Shown here piece after piece: positions 25,970 to 34,545 of a DNA stretch of 64,000 nucleotides. Position numbers and translations under genes: made by a program. Every line of letters starts with the position of its first letter. The first letter of the stretch is position 1. This DNA is from Desulfomicrobium apsheronum (GTDB lineage Bacteria > Desulfobacterota > Desulfovibrionia > Desulfovibrionales > Desulfomicrobiaceae), in the NCBI RefSeq assembly GCF_900114115.1, contig NZ_FORX01000005.1, positions 55,890 to 119,889 on the forward strand, in the 5' to 3' direction. The notes under the pieces are model-generated. The model searched no databases. It had not been told where the DNA came from and saw nothing but the letters and a program-made list of their open reading frames with translations.

Positions 25970-27139
25970 TTATTGAATTCCTTCCAGAAACGCTTCGATG
26001 CGGGTCCGGATTTGCTCGGCGTCGGATTCGGAATAGCCTGTTTCGATTTGCAGAAACGGCACTTCCAGCCCTTCGGCCCTTTCTCGGACGACCTGGGATT
26101 CGACATTGAATCCGTGACACCCCTGCCAGGTCAGATCGATGATGCCGTGGATGTCGAAATCGCGGCATAAGGCTTCGACTGTCCGCAACCGACCGGGATT
26201 GGGGGTCATGCACGCGCAGGGAATCTCAAGGTATCGTCTGCCCACGTTCCCGAAAAGATCCCGTTCGATTTGCACCGGGCTGTCCAGCCCCTTCATCCCG
26301 CTGCAATTGTCCAGGCAGACAACCACCGCCCCGCTTTCCTCGATCAGTTGCAGGACCTTGTGAGACCCCTTGCCGACCGGGGTGCCGGTCAGGAGGATTC
26401 TGAACCGACGATCGGAAGTCGTCCCGGTGGCGCTTTTTCGCAGCTTCAGAAGTTCGTCCCGCAGCTCGCGCAGGGCGGCAAGATACGGCGCGGCCTCGAC
26501 CATGAAGCTCTTGCTTTCCAGCACCGGCAGAAGCTGCATGCCGGTCAGCAGAGGCGGACCGTCAGCATTGATGCGCACGATCTCCCACATCAGGGCGCGG
26601 ACGGCGTTCCCGATCTCGACCTCTTCCCGCAAACGCCCGGCGGTGATGGGCACGCCGCCGTGGGCCGTCAGATATTCTCCCAGCCGCTCCGTTTCGGCGT
26701 TCCAGAATCGAAGAGCGCTCCCCAGGGACTGATCATAGGGCAGATGCATGAGGTGCATGGGTTTAATCCTGCCCAGGAACTCGTACATCTTCTTTTTTCC
26801 GTCGCAGGTGGTTTCCGCGATGATGAAGTCGGCCGCGGAGAAGAATGGACAGGTGTCGGTTTTGGCGTAGCCATAGCTGGACTTGATGAGAGGACAGAGA
26901 CTGGCCGGTAGCACCGCCTCGGCCGCCTGGATGGGAGCCTGGCGCTTGCCGCAAAGCCCGATGGGCACGCACCCGGCGGCCCGGATGATCTCAAGGGGCG
27001 CGTAGATACAGTAGACCCCGGCAATGGGCCTGCCATCTTCCCGCGCCGCTTCAAGGGCCGCCAGACAGTGTTCGCTGAATTTTTCGAAGAACTGCAATGC
27101 CGATGCGACCGAGCCGGAGGCTTTCAGTTTTCGTGTCAC
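25970..27139 (-). CDS. 2-hydroxyacyl-CoA dehydratase-family / double-cubane cluster protein (copy 2)
   Basis: A 389-residue YjiM-like protein, closer to the E. coli YjiM length than copy 1. Conserved cysteines are Cys82 (LCPLIKSSYG), Cys97 (TDTCPFF), Cys112 (AETTCDGKKKMYE), Cys279 (LDNCSG), Cys308/310 (IPCACMTPN) and Cys341 (WQGCHGFNVES). At LTGTPVGKG, residue 253 is Thr where copy 1 and YjiM have Cys, so a cluster ligand may be lost. It starts at GTG with AGGAG upstream. It is the first gene of the operon encoding the ABC importer; it has no activator of its own. Confidence 0.86.
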   Translation of the reverse strand: MTRKLKASGSVASALQFFEKFSEHCLAALEAAREDGRPIAGVYCIYAPLEIIRAAGCVPIGLCGKRQAPIQAAEAVLPASLCPLIKSSYGYAKTDTCPFFSAADFIIAETTCDGKKKMYEFLGRIKPMHLMHLPYDQSLGSALRFWNAETERLGEYLTAHGGVPITAGRLREEVEIGNAVRALMWEIVRINADGPPLLTGMQLLPVLESKSFMVEAAPYLAALRELRDELLKLRKSATGTTSDRRFRILLTGTPVGKGSHKVLQLIEESGAVVVCLDNCSGMKGLDSPVQIERDLFGNVGRRYLEIPCACMTPNPGRLRTVEALCRDFDIHGIIDLTWQGCHGFNVESQVVRERAEGLEVPFLQIETGYSESDAEQIRTRIEAFLEGIQ

Positions 27140-27469
27140 ACTATCTCCTGTAGTATTGGCTAAAAAATGCTATTAGTTACAAGCATATGCAAAGAAAATT
27201 CAAATACAGGCTCTAGCCGCTAATTGGCGATCCGTCCAATTTGATCTGAGAATATATGTCCGGAAGATGTATTGATTTCGCAAATATATGAACAAAAACC
27301 GGCGTCATTTCGAACCGGGGCCTCATGGCCCGTTCGAGCGGTCATTGAAAAATACACAGGCGCGTATGGAGAAAATCCAATCACCGATCGGAAATTTCGA
27401 TTCCAGATCGCGAAAGACATAGATTTTTTCATTTTGACAGGCGGATTTGAAAACGATCAAAGCTTGCTG
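27140..27469. other. Divergent intergenic region, copy 2 operon / PP2C gene
   Basis: About 330 bp of lower G+C than its surroundings. It must carry the promoter of the minus-strand double-cubane/ABC operon. The PP2C frame stays open from 27272, but the portion before 27470 has no family similarity and looks non-coding. No clear operator was found. Confidence 0.5.
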
Positions 27470-28267
27470 ATGGGTATGAAAGTCGAGCAAATTCTTGAGC
27501 AGGGTTCCGGAGCCCAGAACGAAGACTATCTGATCATGGATCACAACATCTTCGGCGTCTTCGACGGCGCTACCAGCCTTACCGATGCCTGCTTCGAAGA
27601 GGGCAAAAGCGGAGGCTGCATGGCGTCCTCCATTGCGGGGCAGGTTTTCCTGCGCAACCACCACCCTCTCGTCAGATTGGGAGCCGAAGCCAATGACTCG
27701 ATCCGGGCCCGGATGGAGCGCTCTCAGATCGACCTGTCCCGTCGCTGCGGATTGTGGAGCACCAGCGCTGCGGTGGTCAGGCTTGGGGACGGCGAAATCG
27801 AATGGTTTCAGACCGGGGATTCACAGGTGGTTTTCATCGACAGGGACGGCGGATACAAGGTCGCGGCCAGACGCGAGGACCACGATTATCCGACCTTGAG
27901 CATGATCAGTGAGCGGGGCCGCTCCCATCCCGAGGTGCAGAGGCTGGTCGAGAAGATACGCCAGGGCATGAACCGTGATTACGGTGTGCTCAACGGGGAG
28001 AGGGAGGCGGAAAGGTTCTTCCGCACAGGCACGGAACCGGCCTGCAACATTAAAACCGTGCTGCTGTTCACCGATGGGCTTGATGTTCCGTGCCCTGCGC
28101 CGAAAAAGTACAAGGATTTTTCATGCCTTGTGAGCATGGCCGCCGAATTGGGCCTGGAAGGTCTTCGCGATCACGTGCGAGGTCAGGAGGCGGCCGATCC
28201 CGACATCGAGCGTTATCCGCGCTTCAAGAAACACGACGACATCGCCGCCATCGCGATACATTTCTAG
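27470..28267 (+). CDS. PP2C-family protein phosphatase
   Basis: A 265-residue cytoplasmic phosphatase-like protein. PP2C metal-site motifs are GAQNEDYLIMD and IFGVFDGATSL near the N-terminus, TGDSQVVFIDRDG in the middle, LLFTDGLDVP late, and KKHDDIAAIAIHF at the end, where the last Asp pair binds metal. It lacks the receiver or membrane domains seen in SpoIIE or RsbU types. The start is uncertain (27470 or 27476; no strong ribosome site). It stands alone, convergent with a glycosyltransferase gene, so its target is unknown. Confidence 0.8.
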   Translation: MGMKVEQILEQGSGAQNEDYLIMDHNIFGVFDGATSLTDACFEEGKSGGCMASSIAGQVFLRNHHPLVRLGAEANDSIRARMERSQIDLSRRCGLWSTSAAVVRLGDGEIEWFQTGDSQVVFIDRDGGYKVAARREDHDYPTLSMISERGRSHPEVQRLVEKIRQGMNRDYGVLNGEREAERFFRTGTEPACNIKTVLLFTDGLDVPCPAPKKYKDFSCLVSMAAELGLEGLRDHVRGQEAADPDIERYPRFKKHDDIAAIAIHF

Positions 28268-28270
28268 CAA

Positions 28271-29497
28271 TCACCTGTCTTCCAGAGCCTGCCTGTACAC
28301 GGCTTCGACCCTGGCGAAGATGCCTTCCCAAGTGTATGACCCCGTGATTTTCCGGATATAGTCCTGATCCGGCTCCACCTTGTTCATCACATCGGCCATG
28401 CTCGCCCGCAACGCCTCGGCCAGCCGTTGTTCAAGCAGCGGCTCATCGGCCCTGTACGGCCTGTCCACGGTCTCAAGATCCGGCAGTTCCACCATGCGCA
28501 CCATGCTCGGGTGGGGCACCGCGAAAAGCTCTTTGGCCCCCGGCAGATCCGTGGTGACAATGCGGCAGCCGCACGCCATGGCCTCCAGCAGAACCAGAGG
28601 AAGTCCCTCGAAAAAAGACGGGAGCACAAAGACGGCACAGCGACGCATCAGGCCACCCAACGCCTCATGGGAGAGGACGCCATGAACCGTGACCCGCTGA
28701 CCATGGCTGGCGGCCAGTTCCAGACACAAGTCCTTTTCCGGCCCGCTGCCTGCGCCCACAAGATGGAGGTGCCAGGGAGCCTCAACACTTTTCAGGCTTC
28801 TCAGCAGCCATGGCACGCCCTTGGATGAGTCGAGCTTGCCCGCGTAGAGAAACTGAACGGCGTCCGCATCCGACTCATCTTCCTCGGCATAAAAGCACAA
28901 CTCGTTGTATCCACCGCTTATGACGTCCACCCTGTCGGGATCGATGCCCAGCAATTCGACGATGTCCGTCTTCTGCTGCCCGAAGAGGGCGATGATCCGG
29001 TCGATGCCGCGCAAAGCCCCCTTGAGCGAATCGCCCAGCTCCGGACACAGGCGATGCTGGCGCAGACACGAACCGTGACAGGTGGTCACCAGCGGCACCT
29101 GGGGCGCGACCTCGCGGGCCACGGCCGAGGCCAGCCACAGATGGTTGGAGTGGATGACGTCGGGCGCGAAATCGGCAATGGCGGAACCGATGACCCTGGC
29201 GAAGGCCATCCTGTACTCGATGATCTGCAACTTGGTCAGGGCGGAACAGACCGTGCTTGGGTAGGGCATGACATCGCTCATGCCCATGATCGGAAAACCT
29301 ATGTCCTGGCCCTCGAAACGGACCAGGCGGCAAAATTCGTGTCGTATCAGCGATTCGGGCAGTTCAAAGTCGGCGGAAACGCCCGCGATAAGAAATGGCT
29401 CATGCCCGTTGATTCGGCCTTGCCGGATCATCTCCTGGACGTATTTGCCGCTGCCCGTATAGTCGGGCATCTGGCTGAGAATATGAAGAATTCGCAT
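28271..29497 (-). CDS. Glycosyltransferase family 4 protein
   Basis: A 408-residue GT-B fold enzyme. The N-terminal acceptor domain starts MRILHILSQMPDYTGSGKYV with the glycine-rich loop of GT4. The C-terminal nucleotide-sugar domain has QFLYAGKLDSSKGVPWLL (about residue 215) and FVLPSFFEGLPLVLLEAMA (about 300), where the E-x7-E motif binds the donor. No polysaccharide cluster is next to it, so acceptor and product are unknown. Start is the ATG at 29497. Confidence 0.9.
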   Translation of the reverse strand: MRILHILSQMPDYTGSGKYVQEMIRQGRINGHEPFLIAGVSADFELPESLIRHEFCRLVRFEGQDIGFPIMGMSDVMPYPSTVCSALTKLQIIEYRMAFARVIGSAIADFAPDVIHSNHLWLASAVAREVAPQVPLVTTCHGSCLRQHRLCPELGDSLKGALRGIDRIIALFGQQKTDIVELLGIDPDRVDVISGGYNELCFYAEEDESDADAVQFLYAGKLDSSKGVPWLLRSLKSVEAPWHLHLVGAGSGPEKDLCLELAASHGQRVTVHGVLSHEALGGLMRRCAVFVLPSFFEGLPLVLLEAMACGCRIVTTDLPGAKELFAVPHPSMVRMVELPDLETVDRPYRADEPLLEQRLAEALRASMADVMNKVEPDQDYIRKITGSYTWEGIFARVEAVYRQALEDR

Positions 29498-29585
29498 GCC
29501 CTGCCTTATAGCAGGATACGCTACGAATATCCATGCACAGAGCGATGACGAGCTGGTTTTCCAGCGTCTCCCTACCTGTCAAAGA

Positions 29586-30461
29586 TCACAAACTCGTCTC
29601 CGCATCGCGCATGGCAAGATCCAGTGCCTCGGGCAGGAAAGGGAGCAGTTCTGCCACGCCGAAGGCGGGGGTGGGATTGGCCAGAACACCTAAATACCGG
29701 TTGGCCAGTGCTGCCGTCCGGCACGCCTTGGTCATGTCCATTCCGGAGGCCAGCAGCGCCGTAACCAGACCGGTCAAGGTGTCGCCTGTGCCGCCGATGG
29801 GCTCCATGGCCGGAGTATCGGGCTCACTCAACCGCGACACGATACGTCCGCCGTCAACCACATAGTCTGTTTGTCCCTTGACCAGGAGATGACGAGCCGC
29901 GTTCGCGCTGGCAAAAGCCGCATCAATCAGTTCCGGAATCATCGATTCCTCCTGAAGCAGAAATCCCCTCGTGTAGAAGGGATGGGGGGCGACCTCATCG
30001 GCCAGAAAGGCCATCTCCCCGGCATCCGGTGTGAACAGGTCGTAATGATCGGCATAGCCGCTCATTTTGGCCGCGTACATGAACCCCGCGTCAGCCACCA
30101 ACAGAGGACGCTCGGCGAGCTCCTCCAGACCCCACAGAATTTTGTTGTGCCAGACGACATCAGGCATGAGATAGTGAAAGGTCACTCCGGCATGCCGAAT
30201 CCGCTCGAGATTTTCCACCAGATGCTTATAAAGGGCGCGGCTGCCCTCCCCCGAACCGGTATCTCCGATGATCAGTGCTTCGGGCGGGTCGATGCCAAGC
30301 GCGCGGGCCGCAACAAAGGCCGTTGCCATAAGAGCCGGAGTTCCCCTGGCCACGCTGACGTTAGCGCCAAGCACCTCCATGGCCCGCTCCTGAACAGTGT
30401 AGGGTCCCCATGCCAATCTGAAATCAGCCCTTGGGACAGTGCCTACAATTAACCACGACAT
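29586..30461 (-). CDS. YjeF-C/ribokinase-like kinase or NAD(P)H-hydrate dehydratase homologue
   Basis: A 291-residue protein with the ribokinase-like fold of ADP/ATP-dependent NAD(P)HX dehydratase. It shows DHYDLFTPDAGEMAFL (about residue 140), LLVKGQTDYVVDGG and the anion-hole motif PIGGTGDTLTGLVTALLASG (about 228). The N-terminal YjeF epimerase half is absent. It overlaps the DUF3343 gene by 13 bp, inside a selenium-type operon. It may therefore act in that pathway rather than in NAD(P)H repair; this is inference from context only. Confidence 0.72.
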   Translation of the reverse strand: MSWLIVGTVPRADFRLAWGPYTVQERAMEVLGANVSVARGTPALMATAFVAARALGIDPPEALIIGDTGSGEGSRALYKHLVENLERIRHAGVTFHYLMPDVVWHNKILWGLEELAERPLLVADAGFMYAAKMSGYADHYDLFTPDAGEMAFLADEVAPHPFYTRGFLLQEESMIPELIDAAFASANAARHLLVKGQTDYVVDGGRIVSRLSEPDTPAMEPIGGTGDTLTGLVTALLASGMDMTKACRTAALANRYLGVLANPTPAFGVAELLPFLPEALDLAMRDAETSL

Positions 30462-30997
30462 TGACGTCGCGCCTCATCAAAAGCCAATTGCAGAGCATAG
30501 CCGCACAGAGTTTGCCCCAAAGAGCGGGGCTCGGGCGCCGCATCGAGGGTCTGTCCCACCAGCATGTCGGCCAGATATGGCACGTCCGGGCACCCACCGC
30601 CGGACACGTTGACGATACGTCGGTCCCGGCGGTCCACGGTGATCTTCATGTTGGCGGCCCGGACCATCAGGTACGACCCCAATTCCTTGGTCTGGAACAG
30701 GGACACGGGTTCAAGCAGGTGATCCTGGGCGACGGCTACCCGCAAGGGCTGAAGATTCCGCTCTGCCAGCACCTCCCGTACCCGCATTTCCTGCACCAGG
30801 GAAAACTCGACGACCATGTCGCAACCCTGACGCAAATCCGGAGGCGGCCCCTTGACCGCGACCTCCAGACCCGACTGGCGCAATGCCTCCTCGGCCCGGA
30901 TAACCTCGCCCGTGCTCGGATAGAGAAGCATCCCTTTTTCAGAGAGGCCGCGAACCGGGGGGGCCTTGCGGGACAGAAGCCCCCGCAGCCAGTTCAT
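30449..30997 (-). CDS. DUF3343 domain protein (putative Se/S carrier-like)
   Basis: A 182-residue cytoplasmic protein. The segment from about 20 to 85 (MLLYPSTGEVIRAEEALRQS to GCDMVVEFSLVQEMRV) has the look of DUF3343, a small fold proposed to carry selenium or sulfur. The later part contains VNVSGGGCPDVPYLADML with a lone Cys in a GGGCPD motif, and a tail with two more cysteines. The ATGA overlap with the TusA-like gene upstream and the overlap with the kinase gene downstream show tight coupling. Confidence 0.7.
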   Translation of the reverse strand: MNWLRGLLSRKAPPVRGLSEKGMLLYPSTGEVIRAEEALRQSGLEVAVKGPPPDLRQGCDMVVEFSLVQEMRVREVLAERNLQPLRVAVAQDHLLEPVSLFQTKELGSYLMVRAANMKITVDRRDRRIVNVSGGGCPDVPYLADMLVGQTLDAAPEPRSLGQTLCGYALQLAFDEARRQCRG

Positions 30998-31212
30998 GAC
31001 TTCGTCAGGGACAATCTGAATTCCCCTCCATCAAGCTCAACCTCGGCCACGCTCCAACCCTGACTCTGCGCGGCACGAGAAACATTTTCCCGGCTGGCCT
31101 CGTTATCCACGACCACCTCGATTTCCCCGGAACCGTTTGCGCGCATGGCCTGCATGGCCATGAGCACCGGCTGGGGGCACGACAAACCTTTGGCGTCAAC
31201 TACCTGTTTCAT
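30994..31212 (-). CDS. TusA/YedF-family sulfur (or selenium) carrier
   Basis: A 72-residue protein with the family motif DAKGLSCPQPVLMAMQAM; the Cys in the CPxP motif carries persulfide or perselenide. An ATG at 31212 has GGGGGGAG in good position; a GTG two codons earlier is possible. It lies 13 bp after YedE and overlaps the DUF3343 gene by ATGA. In this setting it corresponds to YedF of the yedE-yedF pair. Confidence 0.9.
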   Translation of the reverse strand: MKQVVDAKGLSCPQPVLMAMQAMRANGSGEIEVVVDNEASRENVSRAAQSQGWSVAEVELDGGEFRLSLTKS

Positions 31213-31225
31213 CTCCACTCCCCCC

Positions 31226-32314
31226 CTATTTTCGATTTGTGAACCCGATGAACATCAGTACGATCAGGCAGATAACGACCGCCTCGACTCCGTAAGGGCC
31301 GATACCATTGGGCGAACTGGCCAGCCCGAAATTGTGGGCGATTCCTGCGCCTGCCAGAGATCCCAATACGAATATCCCCGCGTCGCTATTGCCTTCGCCG
31401 GACATGAAAAGCTGCCTGCCGGGACATCCACCCGCCAAGGCAAATGCCAGACCGGCCACAAGCATCCCCGCGAAATTCCAGAACCACATGGTGTGCGCCA
31501 CCGGCTGGCCTTCAAACCCGGGATTGAATTGGCCAAGAATGACGTTGGCGATCAAAGCGGTGATCAAAAGCGAAAGAAAACCGAACATGAGATACCACTG
31601 CCTGAAAAGCAGAACGTCGCGAATGGCGCCCATGGTGCAAAACCGGCTGCGTTGTGCCAGAAAACCGATACCCAGGCCCGCGCCAAGTGAAAGGAAAAGA
31701 GGTGCGTAGGCCGCTCCGGGACCTTTGAGGGAGTACCAGAGCACGCCGCTCTGGGCTTCTCCGGCCACTGGCGGAAAAAGCAGCCGCAAAGCCAGAAGGC
31801 CTAGCATGAGCAGAGGCATGAGCAGCCCCGTGCCGATGGACTGGGACTGGGCTCGCCCCAAATTAAAGCCATTCTTGAAGAAAATCGTACCTATCCAGAC
31901 ACCGGTAACAAGGCCCAAGAGCCCGAACAAGGCATTACCGTCGCCTCCGGCCAGTCGAAGTATCACCCGCCACGGGCATCCCAGGAAAACCAGCGCTCCG
32001 ATCATGGCGATCATGCCCAAGATAAAACGCGCCAGCGGAGCCGACCCCCCATTAGGCTTGAATTCCTTGAAAGCCAGGGCCGCCACGAAAGACCCAAGCA
32101 CGAAGCCGATAATCTCGGGGCGCATGTACTGCACCACGGCGGCTCGGTGCAGACCTATGGCGCCAGCAATGTCGCGTCCGAAACAGGCCACGCAAATGGC
32201 CATGTTCGCAGGATTGCCGGACTTCTGCAAAAATGCGGCGACTACCCCGATCACAGCACCTACGGCCACAATCCCCGCAGTCGTGGCAAAGACATTCTTC
32301 ACTCCACGTGCCAT
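31226..32314 (-). CDS. yedE: YedE-family putative selenium transporter
   Basis: A 362-residue inner-membrane protein with about nine to ten helices. It belongs to the YeeE/YedE family: CVACFGRDIAGA, LGCPWRVILRLAGGDGN (about residue 110), RSRFCTMGAIRDVLLFR (about 220) and AGGCPGRQLFMSGEGNSD (about 300). The Cys in GCPWR and GGCPGRQ sit at the family's pore positions. The TusA-like, DUF3343 and YjeF-type genes follow without gaps, the arrangement linked to selenium use by comparative genomics. Confidence 0.9.
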   Translation of the reverse strand: MARGVKNVFATTAGIVAVGAVIGVVAAFLQKSGNPANMAICVACFGRDIAGAIGLHRAAVVQYMRPEIIGFVLGSFVAALAFKEFKPNGGSAPLARFILGMIAMIGALVFLGCPWRVILRLAGGDGNALFGLLGLVTGVWIGTIFFKNGFNLGRAQSQSIGTGLLMPLLMLGLLALRLLFPPVAGEAQSGVLWYSLKGPGAAYAPLFLSLGAGLGIGFLAQRSRFCTMGAIRDVLLFRQWYLMFGFLSLLITALIANVILGQFNPGFEGQPVAHTMWFWNFAGMLVAGLAFALAGGCPGRQLFMSGEGNSDAGIFVLGSLAGAGIAHNFGLASSPNGIGPYGVEAVVICLIVLMFIGFTNRK

Positions 32315-32332
32315 CACTCTCCCCCTTTGAGG

Positions 32333-32569
32333 TTACAGTTCCTTCGGCTCTCCAACGCCAACAACCAGCGGGCACGGCAACTCGTCGGGCGAGTAGACGT
32401 GTTCTTCCCCGCACAGCGGACACGCCACTGTGACCGTCCCTTGCAAACGCTTGTTTCCCTCATGGTCAAGGCTTACAGTCTCGCAACCCGACATCTCCCA
32501 CCGATCTGTTCGAAAAACATCGCGTATCACCGGACAAAAAAAGCAAAGTTCCACAATGTCTCCATGCAT
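32333..32569 (-). CDS. Small Cys-rich protein, first gene of the YedE operon
   Basis: About 78 residues from the ATG at 32569 (the frame is open further upstream to 32689, but that part is AT-rich and uncoded in character). Cysteines are CFFCP near the start and VACPLCGEEHVYSPDELPC later, which suggest a small zinc-binding or redox knuckle. It ends 18 bp before YedE on the same strand. I do not recognise a family. Start choice is weak; no strong ribosome site is visible. Confidence 0.6.
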   Translation of the reverse strand: MHGDIVELCFFCPVIRDVFRTDRWEMSGCETVSLDHEGNKRLQGTVTVACPLCGEEHVYSPDELPCPLVVGVGEPKEL

Positions 32570-33134
32570 GAGCAATGATCCATTGCAGAACCTATTATTA
32601 TAAATGTATTTATGTCCAATAGCCTTTATCAATCCATAGCTTACATATGTATTGACTAATCTTTTCAAGGCATCGATGAATAATATCATACGAAAACAGT
32701 CTGAAATAGACGAAACTTTTTCATCAACCAGAAAAAGAACGACACATGTATGAGGAATTACGTGATTTAAAGCATGATAAAGCGATATGATGTAGCAGAT
32801 AGGATTGAAGTCAAAAATAAAATAAAACTAACAGCTTTGTAAAAATGCATTAATTTTTAATCAATTTTACAAACTATAATCAAGCCTGTTTAAAAGAAGT
32901 ATGAAGCAATTTATATGCACAAAATATATTGTCGCAACATTCAGATAGATTTCAAAAAAACTCTTGATGAACGTGCATGACAATTATCTGATACAGATCA
33001 TCGCGCTGCGGGCCAGGACGGAGATCAGCGATGAGTCATTGAGCATCGAGTAAAACTGCTCACAAAAGCAGCAATGACCTAATGTCAGACCGATACGTAC
33101 CTTCGAACTTGAATTTCACTTGGCCACGCTTGGA
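32570..33134. other. AT-rich intergenic region with inverted repeat
   Basis: More than 500 bp with no credible gene, clearly AT-rich to about 32990. It contains the perfect inverted repeat TTTGTAAAA (32837-32845) / TTTTACAAA (32866-32874), 20 bases apart, which could be an operator for the YedE operon. No RNA gene is recognisable. Confidence 0.5.
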
Positions 33135-33296
33135 ATGTTCAATGACGATATTGTGGTCGAAGACTCGAACATCGCGCAAGAAAAATTCGAAGTCGTCAAC
33201 GGCCAGCGCCTCGGCCTACCCGAACTGCTACGCAAAGGTTTCGTGAGCCGCCTGCTAGGCGCACGAGGCCCTGACAAGCAGGAAAAACAGGCGTAA
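33135..33296 (+). pseudogene. Possible C-terminal gene remnant before the desaturase gene
   Basis: The frame is open from about 33079 and ends at TAA 33294-33296. From the internal ATG it gives 53 residues (MFNDDIVVEDSNIAQEKFEV then NGQRLGLPELLRKG and a tail DKQEKQA). G+C and codon use match neighbouring genes while the sequence just upstream does not, so it may be the surviving end of a larger gene. A short intact gene coupled to the desaturase (14 bp on) is the alternative. No family was recognised. Confidence 0.35.
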
Positions 33297-33310
33297 CACC
33301 TGAAAACACC

Positions 33311-34117
33311 ATGGACGGAGAAAACATACTCAGACTCGGGGCCTTCATACTGACGGCCATGCTCATGGCCGCCCTTGAAATCGCCCGGCCTCGCAGACGG
33401 CCCGATCCGGACCGCAAGGGTCGCTGGGTGGGGAATCTCGGCGTGGTGGCCGTGTCCACGCTGCTCGCACGCCTCGTTTTCCCCGTTGTGCCCATGGCTC
33501 TGGCCGCCACGCTCCGGGATCAGGACCTGGGAATCTTTCCCGCACTCGGTATGCCCCTGGCCGCGGAAATCGTTCTGGGCATCCTCATCCTGGACCTGGC
33601 CATGTACGGCCAGCACCGCGCCTTCCATGCCTGGCGGCCCCTGTGGAGGCTGCACCGCATGCACCATGCGGACACCTTTTTCGATTTCTCCACCGGGGTT
33701 CGCTTCCACCCCTTGGAAATCCTCATCTCCATGGCCTTCAAACTCGCCCTGGTGGCACTGTTTGCACCGCCTCCCCTGGCCGTTCTGGCCTTCGAGATCA
33801 TCCTCAACAGCGCAGCGATGTTCAACCACGCCAACTTCTTCCTGCCTCTCCCCCTGGACCGTATCCTGCGCCTCGCGCTGGTCACGCCGGACATGCACCG
33901 CATCCACCACTCCATCGACGGCAGGGAAATGAACAGAAACTTCGGCTTCAGCTTTCCCTGGTGGGACCGGATTTTCTCGACCTACCAGGACCAGCCCGCC
34001 GGGGGCCACGAGAACATGCCGCTGGGCCTGAATATTTTTCGTGATTCCAAATACCGATCCTTGTTTCAGATGCTGGCCATGCCTTTTACGAATCCCAGTT
34101 CAGGACGCAAGAAATAA
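33311..34117 (+). CDS. Sterol desaturase / fatty acid hydroxylase family protein
   Basis: A 268-residue membrane protein. It has the histidine clusters of the di-iron hydroxylase family: HRAFH, LHRMHHADTFFDFSTGVRFHP (split over about residues 105-135), NHANF and MHRIHHSID (about 198). These bind the non-haem di-iron site on the cytoplasmic face. Three to four helices surround them. Such enzymes oxidise lipids using O2, which is notable beside oxygen-defence genes in a presumed anaerobe. The lipid substrate is unknown. Confidence 0.88.
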   Translation: MDGENILRLGAFILTAMLMAALEIARPRRRPDPDRKGRWVGNLGVVAVSTLLARLVFPVVPMALAATLRDQDLGIFPALGMPLAAEIVLGILILDLAMYGQHRAFHAWRPLWRLHRMHHADTFFDFSTGVRFHPLEILISMAFKLALVALFAPPPLAVLAFEIILNSAAMFNHANFFLPLPLDRILRLALVTPDMHRIHHSIDGREMNRNFGFSFPWWDRIFSTYQDQPAGGHENMPLGLNIFRDSKYRSLFQMLAMPFTNPSSGRKK

Positions 34118-34545
34118 GCACGCCTTCCGACCTGCGGCCGGCCGCTGAAAACCTTTTTCGAGACTTGGACCAAGCTTCCCGCCGTCTATGCCAAGCAAAA
34201 CATTGCGGCAACGCGACACCACGACAAGTACCCGATCTGCCACGACTACCCGATTTTCCGGACTTCACTGATCCGGTAAATTTCGCCTTGACAGCAATTC
34301 GCGCTTGACTCTTGTACGGCAAGCTGTGCTATGTATCTCACAATATCTCCGCCGTATATCTTCAATGTATTGATTTTTATATACTTTATAATTTCACCCT
34401 TCTTTTAATGAACCAACGCATTTTCATATTGGCAGCAACATGGTCACACGCATGCGCTTGAGACCTACACTCCCCTTCCGACACATTCCGTGCTGTTCGC
34501 CAAGCCCGAAAACCCTCTCACGTTCAACATCTTGAGGAGTGCGGT
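34118..34545. other. Intergenic region upstream of the multihaem operon
   Basis: About 430 bp without a gene. A perfect palindrome GCGGCCGGCCGC (34134-34145) lies after the hydroxylase stop and is followed by CCTTTTT, possibly its terminator. A candidate promoter is TTGACT (34305-34310), 17 bp, GCTATG (34328-34333). After that the region is AT-rich until the cytochrome gene. Confidence 0.4.

Noticed and set aside
34134-34145. GCGGCCGGCCGC palindrome as an operator
   Set aside because: It follows a stop codon and precedes a T-rich stretch, and self-complementary GC strings are common at this base composition. No regulator site can be argued.
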